Below are positions 21,768-32,308 of a stretch of DNA of 64,000 bases, one piece after another. Location of the stretch: the NCBI GenBank assembly GCA_025201375.1, contig JAIWZP010000004.1, forward strand, positions 992,001-1,056,000. Direction: 5' to 3'. Position 1 is the stretch's first letter, and each line of letters starts with the position of its first letter. The notes under the pieces are model-generated. The model made no database searches and was not told where the DNA came from. It saw only the letters and a list, made by a program, of their open reading frames with translations. Source of the stretch: Gongronella butleri. Lineage: Eukaryota; Mucoromycota; Mucoromycetes; Mucorales; Cunninghamellaceae. A program made the position numbers and the translations under genes.

Positions 21768-23260
21768 ATCAACGAGGTCGTTGCTCTGAGACTTTTTTTG
21801 CCTTGCCTTGGCTTCGCGCTGCGTTTCGATCCTTTAAACCCTGTTTCCACAAATTTTCTCTTCTTCCAATGTTTCGAAGAATTCTCAATTGCTGCAAGAA
21901 AGCCCATTTGAGCCGCGGCCCGATGACGTCGCCATGCATGCGTGAGCCGTGTCCAAAGCCCCTCTTGTGTGTCGACGCACTGACACCGGTGCGCGACAAA
22001 TGGGCAAAACGGGCTCAACGAGGATCACACTGCGCAAAATAAGAAAAGACTGAGCCTGTGTCACCGTGTCACTCTCATTTAATGTATCATAGACGGGACA
22101 TCTGGGACGAGAGGGCACGAGAGAATGAGAAATTGGGTGCAAATGGCTCGGGAACTCGTCGTTTCAAGCTGCCCCCGATCTATTTTTACATGAGCTTCGG
22201 GTTTCAAGCCCAAGGCGGCGTCCGTTTTGTCTTGGGCTTGTAGTCATGTTGAGTGTTTACTTTTTCTGACATGATGGGGGGAGGGACACTAGGGTCCATC
22301 TTGGTTTTTTTTTTTTCGACGCCGCTGGCGCTGCAGAAAATTAGAAGAAAAAGGGCTGACACTTGATCAATGACAACTCGGCTCAACACCCTTTAGCAAG
22401 ACTATGGTAGAAAAGGGCTAGACTCTTGCTCTGATCTAGAAAAAAAAAGAATAGCGTGGCAGAAAAATTGCTGAAAGGCGGGAGTCCCGCTTGCAACTAA
22501 GGCCCACCTCGTATGGTTGCACAAAGACGTGCATAACCTGTAATTAAAAAACAATTGCACTATTATGATGTCTTTATGGGGGTCCGTGCGCCATCCAATG
22601 CCTGCTGCATGACGAATTGACCTCTTTAATTTTTTTTTTGCCTTTGTTTACAATCAGTACAATCGAAAAACACGCCTTACGCGCCCAATAGTCTAGACTC
22701 TGTCGACGTCATGGAAAGCTTTGCACCATCGTGAATCCTGACCACTGGCAGCGAGGGCCCTGACGAAAAAAATTTCAAGGGCGAGTGCTTGGCTGGCGGA
22801 ATGTCAGAATAATCATGGCTGTGGGTCGTCATGTCTCAGATTGATGTCCTGAGTTTTTCTAAATGATTTTGAAACAGGATTGACCAACGAAAAAGTGGCG
22901 GGCGTGCTGATCCTGATGCAATTCGTGGATTTGACTGGACAATCACAGAAAAAAAAATTGGGGGGATCTACGCAAAAAATGGTACCTTAAAGTACCTTGG
23001 CGCCCGCGCATTTCTATCAAAGTTGGGCTCATCTCATTGTCTATTTGCAAACTATAAAAGGGCGCATGCATTCAGGTCCCTCCTTTTCTTGTTTTTTTTC
23101 AGTTTTTCCTTCTTTTATTTTTGGTTTATCCACCTCTTCCACTCTTTATATATATTTTTTTTTTTTGCTGCTCGATCAGCTGTTTGTACCTTCCTTTTTC
23201 GCCCTCCTCTTGTTGTTTCTCCCCTCACTTTTTTTTTTCATTTCATCCTATACCTAAAAC
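21530..23260. other. Intergenic region with GH17 promoter at the right end
   Basis: About 1.7 kb without a supported gene. It contains a 25-nt class T run near 21738-21765 and several A runs. The last 200 bases are pyrimidine-rich and hold the GH17 core promoter. Open frames on both strands are short or low in complexity. Confidence 0.55.
23053..23060 (+). promoter_or_regulatory. Candidate TATA box of the GH17 gene
   Basis: TATAAAAG lies 208 bases upstream of the ATG at 23261 and is followed by long C/T-rich sequence typical of a highly expressed fungal leader. A second TATATATA lies at about 23147-23154. Confidence 0.5.
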
Positions 23261-24243
23261 ATGCATTTGACGTCTATTCTTGTCCCCTGTCTCACCGTGC
23301 TTGCTTGTGCCACTGGCTTGGTGCAAGGTGCCCCCGTTGCCAAGCGAGGCGCCTCCAAGAGTCTTAATGGCATCACGTAAGTGTGAAAATCAGGCGCTGG
23401 GCGCTCTTGTTCTAGCCAAATGGGGATAATTTAACTCATCTTTGCTCTTTTTTTTTTATTAGTTTCAATGGCAGCGATTCCAATGGCAAGTGCATGTCGT
23501 ACGATGCCACGCTCAAGATGGTGCAGCGCTTCAATTCCAATGGCGTTCTCAACATCCGCACGTATTCGCAAGAATGTGACGTGTTGCCCAACGTTGTCAA
23601 GGCCATTGAGGCGACCAACAGCAAGATGACCGTGATGGCGGCCGCGTGGATCGCGGGCACCAGCGCGGATCAAGGCGAGATCAAGAGCCTGATCAACAAT
23701 GTCAAGGCCGTGTCCAACAAGGCAATCATCCATTCCGTCATGGTCGGCAACGAGGCCATCTTTAGCAACTATGCGTCCGCCGACACCCTGATCGGCTACA
23801 TCAACCAAGTCAAGAGTGCGCTCCCTGGTTTCAAGGTGGGCACCGTCGACACGCCCAATACCTTCCCCTCCAACCTCATTGATGCCTGTGACACCATTGG
23901 GGTCAATATCCATCCTTATTTCGGCTCCGTCAACGTCGACCAGGCCGCCTCCAACCTCCAGGACCAGTTCAATGCCTTCAAGGGCAAGGTCGGCGGAAAC
24001 AAGCCCATTGCCGTCACCGAAACCGGCTGGCCCACCGCCGGAAGCGACATGGGCAGCGCCGTCCCAAGCGTCAACAACTTGGCTTCCTTTGTCACCCAGC
24101 TTACAAACGATGCCACCTTCCCATACTATTTTTTTGAGACCCAAGACTCCAACTGGAAATCGGCCGGCTCCCAGGGGGTCGAGAACCACTGGGGCATCCT
24201 CGATGCCAGCGGCAATTCCAAGATCCCAACCTTATTCAAATAA
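23261..24243 (+). CDS. GH17 glucan endo-1,3-beta-glucosidase (secreted)
   Basis: Two exons, 23261-23376 and 23463-24243, give 298 aa. A signal peptide (to about residue 23, ending VQG) is followed by APVAKRG, a possible KEX2-type KR processing site. The mature protein shows GH17 features: FNGSDSNGKC near the start, the acid/base Glu136 in VGNEA and the nucleophile Glu225 in TETGWP, then FFETQDSNWK and ENHWGI near the end. It should cleave or remodel beta-1,3-glucan in the cell wall. It resembles BGL2/SCW-type wall enzymes in size. Codon use is strongly GC-ending, which suggests high expression. Confidence 0.93.
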
Positions 24244-24845
24244 AAAATAAAAATAGGCATCTCCTCCCTTTTTTTTTTCTTCACTTTTGCGTTTTTGTCT
24301 CTCTTTTTTTCTTCTTTTGCGGATCCTCTTTCTTCTCAATTGCTTGCTCATCATTAGATGGCATGGTGCACCTTTTCTTTTTTTTCTTTTTTGTTTTTTT
24401 TCCTTTGTTTTGCAAAATCGACCCATTTTATTGGCTTGCCATCGGCTGCGATTAAAGAAGCGGGGCATGAAATGGCCACGATCATATGGGAGAGACCAGT
24501 GCGTGGCGGATGTCAACCTTTTTGCCTTGCCAAAAACAACAAAACAGCCAAGAATATCAATTTCAGAGGCACGGTCTGCCCATGCTTGCCCCTGTGTCAC
24601 GTTACGCATGCAACACAGAATGCCTAAAAATAAGGGGCAGACGGGAGCGGTGGTCAATCATCTGGGGTATGTCTTTTGATTCCAAAAGAAAAAAAATCTT
24701 CACTTTCTTTCTTTTCTTTCTTTCTCGTTGATCTCTCTCTCTCTCTCTTTCTCTCTCTTCTCCACACGCGCGCCCCTTTTTTTTCGCGCCTATTTTTCTG
24801 ACTCTCTCTCCTTTCCTTTTCATTCTCTCTTTATTTTCATCCATC
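24244..24845. other. Spacer between GH17 and GPI-protein genes
   Basis: A 602-base region with no supported gene. The right 140 bases are strongly pyrimidine-rich (CT repeats at about 24733-24760), the probable leader of the next gene. Confidence 0.5.
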
Positions 24846-25331
24846 ATGCGGTTCACGATCCTGAGTGCGCTGATTTGCGCGCTTCTTCCTGTGTGCCTTG
24901 CCCAGCTCGGCCCAGTCATCACGTATCCTGCGTCCAATGCGACCGTGGACCCCGGAAGCAAGGTCACGCTCCAATTCTCGTACCAAAACATGGGTGATGG
25001 CGCATACAGCGCGGATATTGCTCTGTGGGAGGACGCGAGCGCGACATTGTGGCTTGAGGATGTTGTCAAGGGCTATGATCTGTCGCCCGGCAACTCCTCG
25101 GGCAGCTTCATCCCCTTCAACTACAACGGCACTTACGACTGGTGGGTGCCCCACGGCATGAATTTCACTTTTTACCTCACCGTCACCGAGCGCGCAAATA
25201 CCACAGGCGCAGGCAACCTGACACTGCGGTCCATGCCGCTCATGCTCCACCCCTCCAGTGCATGGGCCATGCTGCCAAACACTTTCCTCGCACTCATCGT
25301 CTCGTGCGTCACCTTGTCCCTGCTCATGTAA
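24846..25331 (+). CDS. Small secreted glycoprotein with predicted GPI anchor
   Basis: Single exon, 161 aa. Residues 1-19 are a signal peptide (ends PVCLA). The body has a beta-sandwich look, starting GPVITYPASNATVDPGSKV, which recalls the N-terminal wall-synthesis (Kre9/Knh1-like) domain found in many fungal surface proteins. There are about six N-glycosylation sequons (NAT, NSS, NGT, NFT, NTT, NLT). The C-terminus is a hydrophobic tail (about 146-161) after a small-residue region PSSAW, fitting a GPI attachment signal. The function is unknown; the neighbours GH17 and GT2 suggest a cell-wall role. Confidence 0.8.
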   Translation: MRFTILSALICALLPVCLAQLGPVITYPASNATVDPGSKVTLQFSYQNMGDGAYSADIALWEDASATLWLEDVVKGYDLSPGNSSGSFIPFNYNGTYDWWVPHGMNFTFYLTVTERANTTGAGNLTLRSMPLMLHPSSAWAMLPNTFLALIVSCVTLSLLM

Positions 25332-27529
25332 TTCTTTACTATTCAACTTGTTTTCTTGTTTTCTGCCTCTTTTCGATTCCCCACACCGCCCATTGTTTTT
25401 TTAAACCTTACCGCCATCATCACCCTGTCTCTCTTTCGGTCTTGCTCCTCCCTTGTAGACTTTTACTGAATAAATGCTATATGTACTTTTAAAAAACACA
25501 AGCCATCGCGCCAAATTGACGAGTTGTGCGGCCTTTTTGTTTTCTGGAGCCAGTTTTTTTGCACACAGAGGTCGACGTGATGCATGTCGATCACCTTTTT
25601 TTTTTCAATTGCCATCGGCACGACGAGTCCAGGCTCGCCTTGCATGTTACACACGGTGAAACAGCCATTTTGTCCTACGCTACATTGGAAGCAGCGGCAT
25701 TTCCCAAGCCCAAGCCTTTGTTACGTGCAATCCAGCTCTGATGCATAACGCCACCAGTCCACTCCATTGGCTACAGGCTCAAAACTTGCCATTTCCACGC
25801 ACACATACATTTTAATACCGTCAGCTTGCCAGGTGCATGCGCTGCTCGCCCCTGCCAAACTGAACAGCATAAATTCTTTTGCAGAAATGCTTCTAGTGCA
25901 TCCCTTGATTTTGCAATTTGCAGCGCTCATTCATTCATTTGCTTTGGCGCCACCAAGAAAAGCACACAAACCAGCCCTCATCGTCCCTATTTTATATACT
26001 AATTCGCTTACTCTTTTTTTTTTTTTTTTTGTAAAACGATGATTGATGTGTCATGCTTTTGTTGATCGCCTGATCCCGAGAGGATTAGATGACTATCGAG
26101 AACAGATCAATTGAGCTTATTTCGCAAGTTTTCGATCGTATCGATGAATATTGCACGTGCTAGGGCCAATGACACTCGCTTTCGACGATACGCAGCCCTC
26201 TCGTTCAAATGAGCGCACCGACGAGCCGCCGCGACCACCAGATCCCTCGCAATCACCATTTTCAAAAATCGCGGATTTTCCTGGGGAAACAATCGAGGAC
26301 GAGAAAACGGGGAAATTTAGCTTCTCAGATCGCCATGCCAGTTATTCACATAGTAAGCACACTTGCATCCACCAACAAAAATGGTATAAAACCCGAGGGT
26401 TGATCGTCTGGATTCCGCGTAAAACGCGAAAAGCTGCGATTTTTCACGTCAAGGTAAACTCAACGCGGTTTAGCTGCAGCGCCTTGAAAGTCATATCATC
26501 ATAAAGAGCACGACCTGGCGCGTTCTCTGCCACCGGTGATCAGTTGAAATGGTAATTTTTTTACCCTTTTAACACGTGTTAAAAATCATATATGATTTTT
26601 GACGCGTGATAAACCGCGTCAAGCATTACGTTACACGCGCCTGTTCCTTGTGAGAAACATGCACCATGCGCCTCTCTTGCTGGTGGACGTGTCAGCGCCG
26701 CGTTATGAACGCGTTCTTCCTGCGCAATTCACGGTTGAAATTTTATTGAAAATCACGAATTGCGCGTCAACCGACAGATCGATCACGCTTGTTTTTGTCG
26801 TTTTCCGTGATCTCGCCACGCGATGCCTCTTGCGTGCAAGTTTGGTGCCATTCTGCGAACCTGATTTTTCGATTTTGGTTTTGGAACTCGGCTACAGCTA
26901 AATTTTGATTTGCGTGATTCGCGCCAAAACGTGGTTTAGTCACTTGCAAACCAGGTTCCCTTTGGTATTTCATGCCTCGCGAGAACACGGCAGAGCGCGT
27001 TTCGAGACCTCAAATATCTTTTGTCAACGTTTATTAGGGCACCACTAAAAATGATCTTTTTTGCGTTTCTCCGTGAAAACCTGTCTGGATGAAACCAAGG
27101 GTCATTCACTGTAAAAAAGTCCTTCAGATCGGCCATCGTTTACAAAAAACTTTGGACGCAATCAAATCATAAACACCAAAGCAAAATCCAAAAATATGCA
27201 TTTTGCAAATTGAACAACAATAGCAGCATACTACCATACCCTTTTCCCAAGCTTGTTTTTCCATTTCAAGATAGGCTAAAGAGAATCCACGTTAGACGCG
27301 AATCGCATGACGGTGGGGCACCTGTTTTGATTTTTTCCCTTTTTTTTATTAATGCGCACCATGAAATTGTTGGCTCGAAGGACATATGCGAGCGGAGATT
27401 GACCATGGCGGGTGGCCAATTTGCATGGCGCTGGCTCGTCGTCAATGCCTGTTGCGTCTTTTTGTCCTTTTTTTTTCATTCTTTTTCTCATTGTTTCGAC
27501 TTTTTTTTTTTTTACAATTTTATTTGAAA
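25332..27529. other. Intergenic AT-rich region with degenerate repeat-like sequence
   Basis: No supported gene. From about 26060 to 27150 the texture is that of the repeat spacers at 45-48 kb and 61-62 kb, with recurring phrases such as CGAGGGTTGATCGTCTGG (about 26394), GCGATTTTTCACG and AAACCAAGGGTCATTCACTG (about 27095). Two overlapping perfect palindromes lie at 26567-26600. The final 60 bases are the T-rich leader of the tubby gene. Confidence 0.5.
26567..26600. repeat. Two overlapping perfect palindromes
   Basis: Positions 26567-26584 are an 18-base perfect palindrome centred on CACGTG (an E-box core). Positions 26581-26600 are a 20-base perfect palindrome, AAAAATCATATATGATTTTT. They share four A. 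They could be protein-binding sites, a cruciform or terminator-like hairpins, or a relic of mobile-element ends. Confidence 0.85.
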
Positions 27530-28966
27530 ATGGCGACTTCCACCCCCATGACGTATGCGCAGTTGTCGTCGGAGACGTTTAATGTGCGTGGGCAAGACGA
27601 CTCTGACACAGAGGAGCAGAATGATGCGACGGTGGCGCCACAAGTGCAGCCGCGCGAGACGACGATCCGTGTGACGCGGCCCACGGAACCTGTCGACTTT
27701 GTCCTGCCACGGCCCATCCTGTCCGAGTCGGATCTGCATGATCTGGCCTTTCGGTAAAGCTTATTGAAAACGAGAGAGAAAAGAAATTAAAACGAGAAAA
27801 ACAAGAACGGCACAAAAAAAACACGATTTTGGGAGAAACATTCTCACTTTTTTTTTTCCAATGGGTAATTTTTCTTAGACCTGCGAAGCTGAACACGCGT
27901 GTGACGTGCCGGATCACGCGGTTCCGCGACGGGTTTGACAAGCTGTATCCGCTGTACAAGCTGTACATTGAGCATTTGGCGACCAATGAGATCCACCATG
28001 TGCTGACGGCGAAAAAGCAGCGCAAGAGCAACACGAGCTACTATACCATCACGGGCAATGTGCACCACGTCGACCAGGAGCAGCCGGGCGCGTACATTAC
28101 AGAGGAAAAGGTGCTGGGCAAGGTCAGGTCCAACTTTTTGGGCACGTCCTTTTCCCTGTACTCGCACGGCGCGCATCCGGACAAAAAAGAAAGCGCCAAA
28201 AAGCAGCAGCTGCCAGTCCGCGAGGAATTGGGCGCCGTGCTCTACGTAAAATGACCACTTCCCTTGCGCCCCCTCCCCATGAATTGGTCTCATCCCTTGT
28301 TTTCTATTAGGATCCCAACATCCTCGGGTTCAAAGGGCCACGAAAAATGACCATCTTGATGCATACCCTGACACGCGACGGCCGGCGCCCCGAGTTCCGC
28401 CCGCAATCGGTAACAAAATCACAGAAATACGCGTGAAATCGCGTGAAATTGCGCTCATGTCACTTTTTTTTGGGGGGGGAGTAGGAAGCCGAAACACTGC
28501 TGGTCAAACACAAGGAGGGCCGCATGGACAATATGCTGGTGCTGCACAACAAGAGTCCACAATGGAATGAGGGTAAAAAAAGAAATTGGCGCGCAAAAAA
28601 AAAAGAAGTCGCGGTCATGAGACAGAACACACATACCCCCTTTTTTTTTTTATTTAGAGACACAATCGTTTGTGCTGAATTTCAGTGGCCGCGTGACGCA
28701 GGCCTCTGTCAAAAATTTCCAAATCGTACATGACAATGATTGTAAGGCGGGCAAATGGGCGGCCGATTAGCGTGCAGCCAAGAAAAAAAAATCTATGCTG
28801 ACGAATTGCTTCTTTTTTTTTTTTTGCTATAGTGGACTACATTGTGATGCAATTTGGCCGTGTGGACCGCGACTATTTCACGCTGGACTACAAATACCCC
28901 ATCTGCCTACTCCAAGCGTTTGCCATTGCATTGACCTCGTTTGACGCCAAGCTCGCGTGTGAATGA
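27530..28966 (+). CDS. Tubby C-terminal domain protein
   Basis: Six exons: 27530-27753, 27879-28245, 28311-28409, 28485-28572, 28658-28741 and 28833-28966 (331 aa). Residues 1-~70 are acidic and probably disordered. The rest forms a tubby domain: [20 protein letters not shown], then NVLG-type region [48 protein letters not shown], and the signature end [19 protein letters not shown]. The domain binds phosphoinositides in animals and plants and can link membrane signalling with transcription or trafficking. Tubby proteins occur in early-diverging fungi and are scarce in Dikarya as far as I recall. All five junctions are in frame with the fold. Confidence 0.95.
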
Positions 28967-29810
28967 TGTGCTTCCCGCCTCTATTGGAAGCCAAAGCGGG
29001 ACGCTTTCCGGTCGTCTCGTTTGCGTTTTATTTTTTATTTTTTGGGGAGACGCACAGAAGCACGCTTGTCTCTTTTTGCTCATCCTTGCGCATCTTTTTC
29101 TTTTTTTTTTGGGAGCAAATTGGGTTCTTTGTTGATCCGTCGTGATGATTAAAATGCATCCATGATTGTCAGGATGATCGACATTTGAAAAAAGAAATAA
29201 CAACAACCTTGAATGTTTGATCTTGATGACACGAAAAAAAAAAGCTGCGTGACACGAAAAAAATAAGCTTTGTGACGGAAAAAGGAGATTGTTTGACAGG
29301 CCCGTGAGGGGAGAGACACGCTGCGTGTCTTTTGAGTCAGATCATGGGCCGGGATGGGGAGGGAAGAAGAACAAACTCATTGACTGGTCCTTTCTGCGCG
29401 ATGAGGGAGGGCATCCGCGTGCATTTTTTTGCTCTGGTTTTGCGATGCGCGGCCCCTTTTAGGGAGTTTGTAAGCGGAGGAGGCGTGCGCGGGAGGCGTA
29501 CACATTATTTTCTTAAAAAAAAAAAGGGTTCGTCACTTTTGTGACAAAAAGGAGTAAAAAAAAAAAAGACCAGGGGCCAAGGTTGAAGGAAAGGAGGCGG
29601 GAGGGGGAGGGAAGAGGAACACAAGGCAGCCCACGCAGGCGTCGCAACCCCACTTTTGTTACATATTATTACGTGTTGAGTTTCATCTGGTAAAAAAAAA
29701 AAAAAGTAACAAGATTGAAGCCATTGGCGTTCGTTGATGAGCCTCCCTTTTTTTTTTTTTCTTCTTGCATTTTTCTTCTCTTTTTTCATCCTTTTTTGTG
29801 TGATTTTCTA
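28967..29810. other. Spacer with an imperfect short tandem repeat
   Basis: No supported gene. It holds poly-T/poly-A runs and, at 29226-29287, about three imperfect copies of a 23-base unit of the form GTGACACG-A(n)-GCT. The right end is pyrimidine-rich and serves as leader for the next gene. Confidence 0.5.
29226..29287 (+). repeat. Imperfect tandem repeat, ~23-base unit
   Basis: Successive units read TGACACGAAAAAAAAAAGCTGCG, TGACACGAAAAAAATAAGCTTTG and TGACGGAAAAAGG. The copies differ mainly in A-run length. Confidence 0.65.
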
Positions 29811-31156
29811 ATGTGTCCAGAGGCAATGCTGCAACAAGGCGGTCATGGCAACCGTGCACAGCGACGCGCCTTGCAGCGCGAACAAAACAAGGCGGCAAAA
29901 AAAGCGGCGAAAAAGGCATTGAAGCAGGGTGATGCTCCGGCGACGGTGTCGAGCAAGAAGATGCATCGCAAGCGGCCGGCGACGCCGATTAGTTTATCAA
30001 AGATGACGCCCAATGGCACATCGGAGGAGGAGGAAGACGATGAGATAAAAGACACGCGCTCTTTGCCGGGTACACCACGGCCCATTACGCGTCAGGCCAT
30101 TTCCGGTGACGCGACGACGATCGCGCCAATGCACACGCCCACCACGAGCCAAAGCAGCAGCAGCAATAGCAGCAATAGCAGCAGCAACAGCGACGCTGTT
30201 GATTCGATCGTGCTCATGACTACGCCGGTGCCCAGCAACACGAGCGAATTCAGCGAATTGGTCTCGGAAACCAATGGCAGTGACAATCATGGTAGCACTC
30301 ATGATGCTCCGGAAACGCCAAAAATGGAAGAACCCATGACGACGGAGCCGATGACGACGCCCATCCCTAGCAATCACACTCATGTCATTGACCATGACGC
30401 GTCAATTGCGCCAAAAGACGAGACGGTGCCCAGCAACAACGAAAACAGCACCTATGCATCGAGTGAACCGAGTGCATCGAGTGAATCCGCCCAAAAAACG
30501 AAAAACGCGGCCGAGGGTGACAAAAAGGAGAAAAAGGAGGCATTGGCGTCGCTGGAGATGAACAAGCACGAGGCTGTGGCGGCGCCATCGAGTTGTGTGG
30601 GCGATGAACATCCTGAGGATGGCGAAATCATGGTGATTGCGAGCCCGATGGAGATGGTACACGAGCAAAAACCAAACAAAACACCGATCAGCACGACGGC
30701 CGCTTTGGCCAGCAAGGCCACAACAATGACACGCAAATCATCCATGATGGACGAGATCGATGATCAGGCGCCATTGACAGAGTGGGTGACACAGCATTCA
30801 TTGCTGTGCGACAGCCGCGCCCCATCGCTGCACGCGCCAGACCTCGAAAAAGACGACCATTCGTCGTCGTCGTCATCATCCGCCACCTCCACCGCTACCA
30901 CCACCATCACTGCCCACGCCGTAGACGATATCGCTTCCACCCTCAAGCGCTCCACGTCATGCACCCTGTCTGAAAAAGACGTCGATAATAACAAAGACAT
31001 CCCCAATTCCGCGGATCATGCTGATGACCATGCCATGAAGCAAGGGCCATGCGAGCCAAGCGAGCCAAACAAGCCATTGGTGCCAAAGGCCGCCGCCGTC
31101 GTCGCACCAAAGACGGCCAAGATTCATCGCTTACTCGTCGCAACACTGAAAAAAAA

Positions 31157-31192
<36 letters not shown>

Positions 31193-31458
31193 ATTGGCGC
31201 GTGCTCTTCTCTCGCCGGGCAGCGCGACGCGTGCCCGTCGGACAAGAGAGGCGGGGGGTCCAGGCCTGCCTGTCATCATGGGCTTGCCTGTTTTGTCATG
31301 CGCTTTTGTCCTTTTGCCCCCAGTGCAACCTCCTTTCATGATTCTTACTTTTTTCCAATCCCATTACCCATTCGTAGACCAAGCAACTGAAGCGAAGCTA
31401 TGCCTTTTGGAAACCAAAAAGCCACGTTACGCGGGACGACGCCTTAAAAATGCCTTAA
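29811..31458 (+). CDS. Unknown Ser/Thr-rich, low-complexity protein with basic ends
   Basis: Two exons, 29811-31157 and 31378-31458, give 475 aa. No family recognised. The N-terminus is basic and Ala/Lys/Arg-rich (AQRRALQREQNKAAKKAAKK). The middle (about 60-430) is rich in Ser, Thr, Asp, Glu and Pro, with many acidic patches and poly-Ser. The C-terminus is Lys-rich and, after splicing, ends with TKQLKRSYAFWKPKSHVTRD.. and MP. This could be a disordered nuclear or scaffold protein. The intron (31158-31377) begins GTA followed by 29 more A; read through, the frame stays open to 31493 and gives an alternative Lys-rich tail. The spliced model has the better-looking end, but transcript support is needed. 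Confidence 0.6.
31160..31189 (+). repeat. Poly-A run (30 nt) at a splice donor
   Basis: The run starts at position +3 of the intron, so the donor reads GTAAAA and continues for 30 A. It is tied with the run in lipase intron 6 as longest in the window. Confidence 0.9.
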
Positions 31459-32308
31459 TTGCTTCCCTCAAAATAAAGAAACACCAGCTGTGAGACCCAC
31501 ACACAATGGGATGAAGTCCCATCAAGACCCGTCCGTTTTCCATCTATTTTTATTTTCTTTCTTGGAGAGAAAGCGCCTCCCATCTCTCCCGGTGCTCTGA
31601 AATTTAAGCTTGCGGCGGTCCAATTGCCGCTTTTTTTGTTTCACCACCGCACGTTGCAATCATTTTATTGGTGACACAGTAATATTCTGAACAATGGGCA
31701 GCGGCATCGCACAACATGGAATGGGGATTGCCCATGAAAGCGACCAAGACGGCTTGTTTTTTGGGCGATTTCTTCTTTTTTTCATCTCTTTTCATTTTTA
31801 TTTTTTTACGTTTCCCTTTCGCCCTTTTTACGACACGAGCCCTCTCTCTCTTGTAAGCATGAAAAGAAAAAAGAAGCTCAGGGCAATTAGTGAAAGCGGG
31901 GATTCCTGAACGCGGCTTTTTATTTTTTGTTTCCAGGGCGACCTCTCTTCCAACTCTTTTTTTTTTTTTTCTTTCTTTGCCCTTTCCGCTCCCTTTTTTA
32001 CACTCAATCTCACTCTCTTCCCTCCTCACGCTCGTTTTTTGATCTCGCTCATTTTCATTTTGACAGTCGTTTGCCCAGTGACCTCCTTATTCTTGCAGCA
32101 AACAACAACAACAATCACGCCCACAATCCCACCTTTGCCTTTGCCTTTTTGCAACTCAGCTCTCTCCTTATTTTGTGCGCGTCCCTGACACCCCCCCTCC
32201 CTTTGTCTCTCTCTCTCTTTCTCTCTCTTTTTTTTACTTTTTTTTTACACGTCCATCCCTTTTTGAACCCTTGACCTTCCTCTTTTTTTACATGCTTTCC
32301 GCGCTAAT
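31459..32308. promoter_or_regulatory. Spacer holding the kinesin promoter and long pyrimidine leader
   Basis: No supported gene. From about 31920 to 32308 the plus strand is dominated by C/T tracts (CTCTCTCTCTTTCTCTCTC at about 32205-32235), typical of initiator-type fungal promoters without a TATA box. Confidence 0.45.

Noticed and set aside
23431..24189. 252-codon minus-strand open frame antisense to the GH17 gene
   Set aside because: It is Gly/Val/Asp-rich shadow sequence of a codon-biased gene; GH17 catalytic motifs lie on the plus strand.
29226..29287. CRISPR-like or regulatory repeat array
   Set aside because: Units are short, imperfect and directly adjacent without spacers; this is an ordinary degenerate tandem repeat in a eukaryote.
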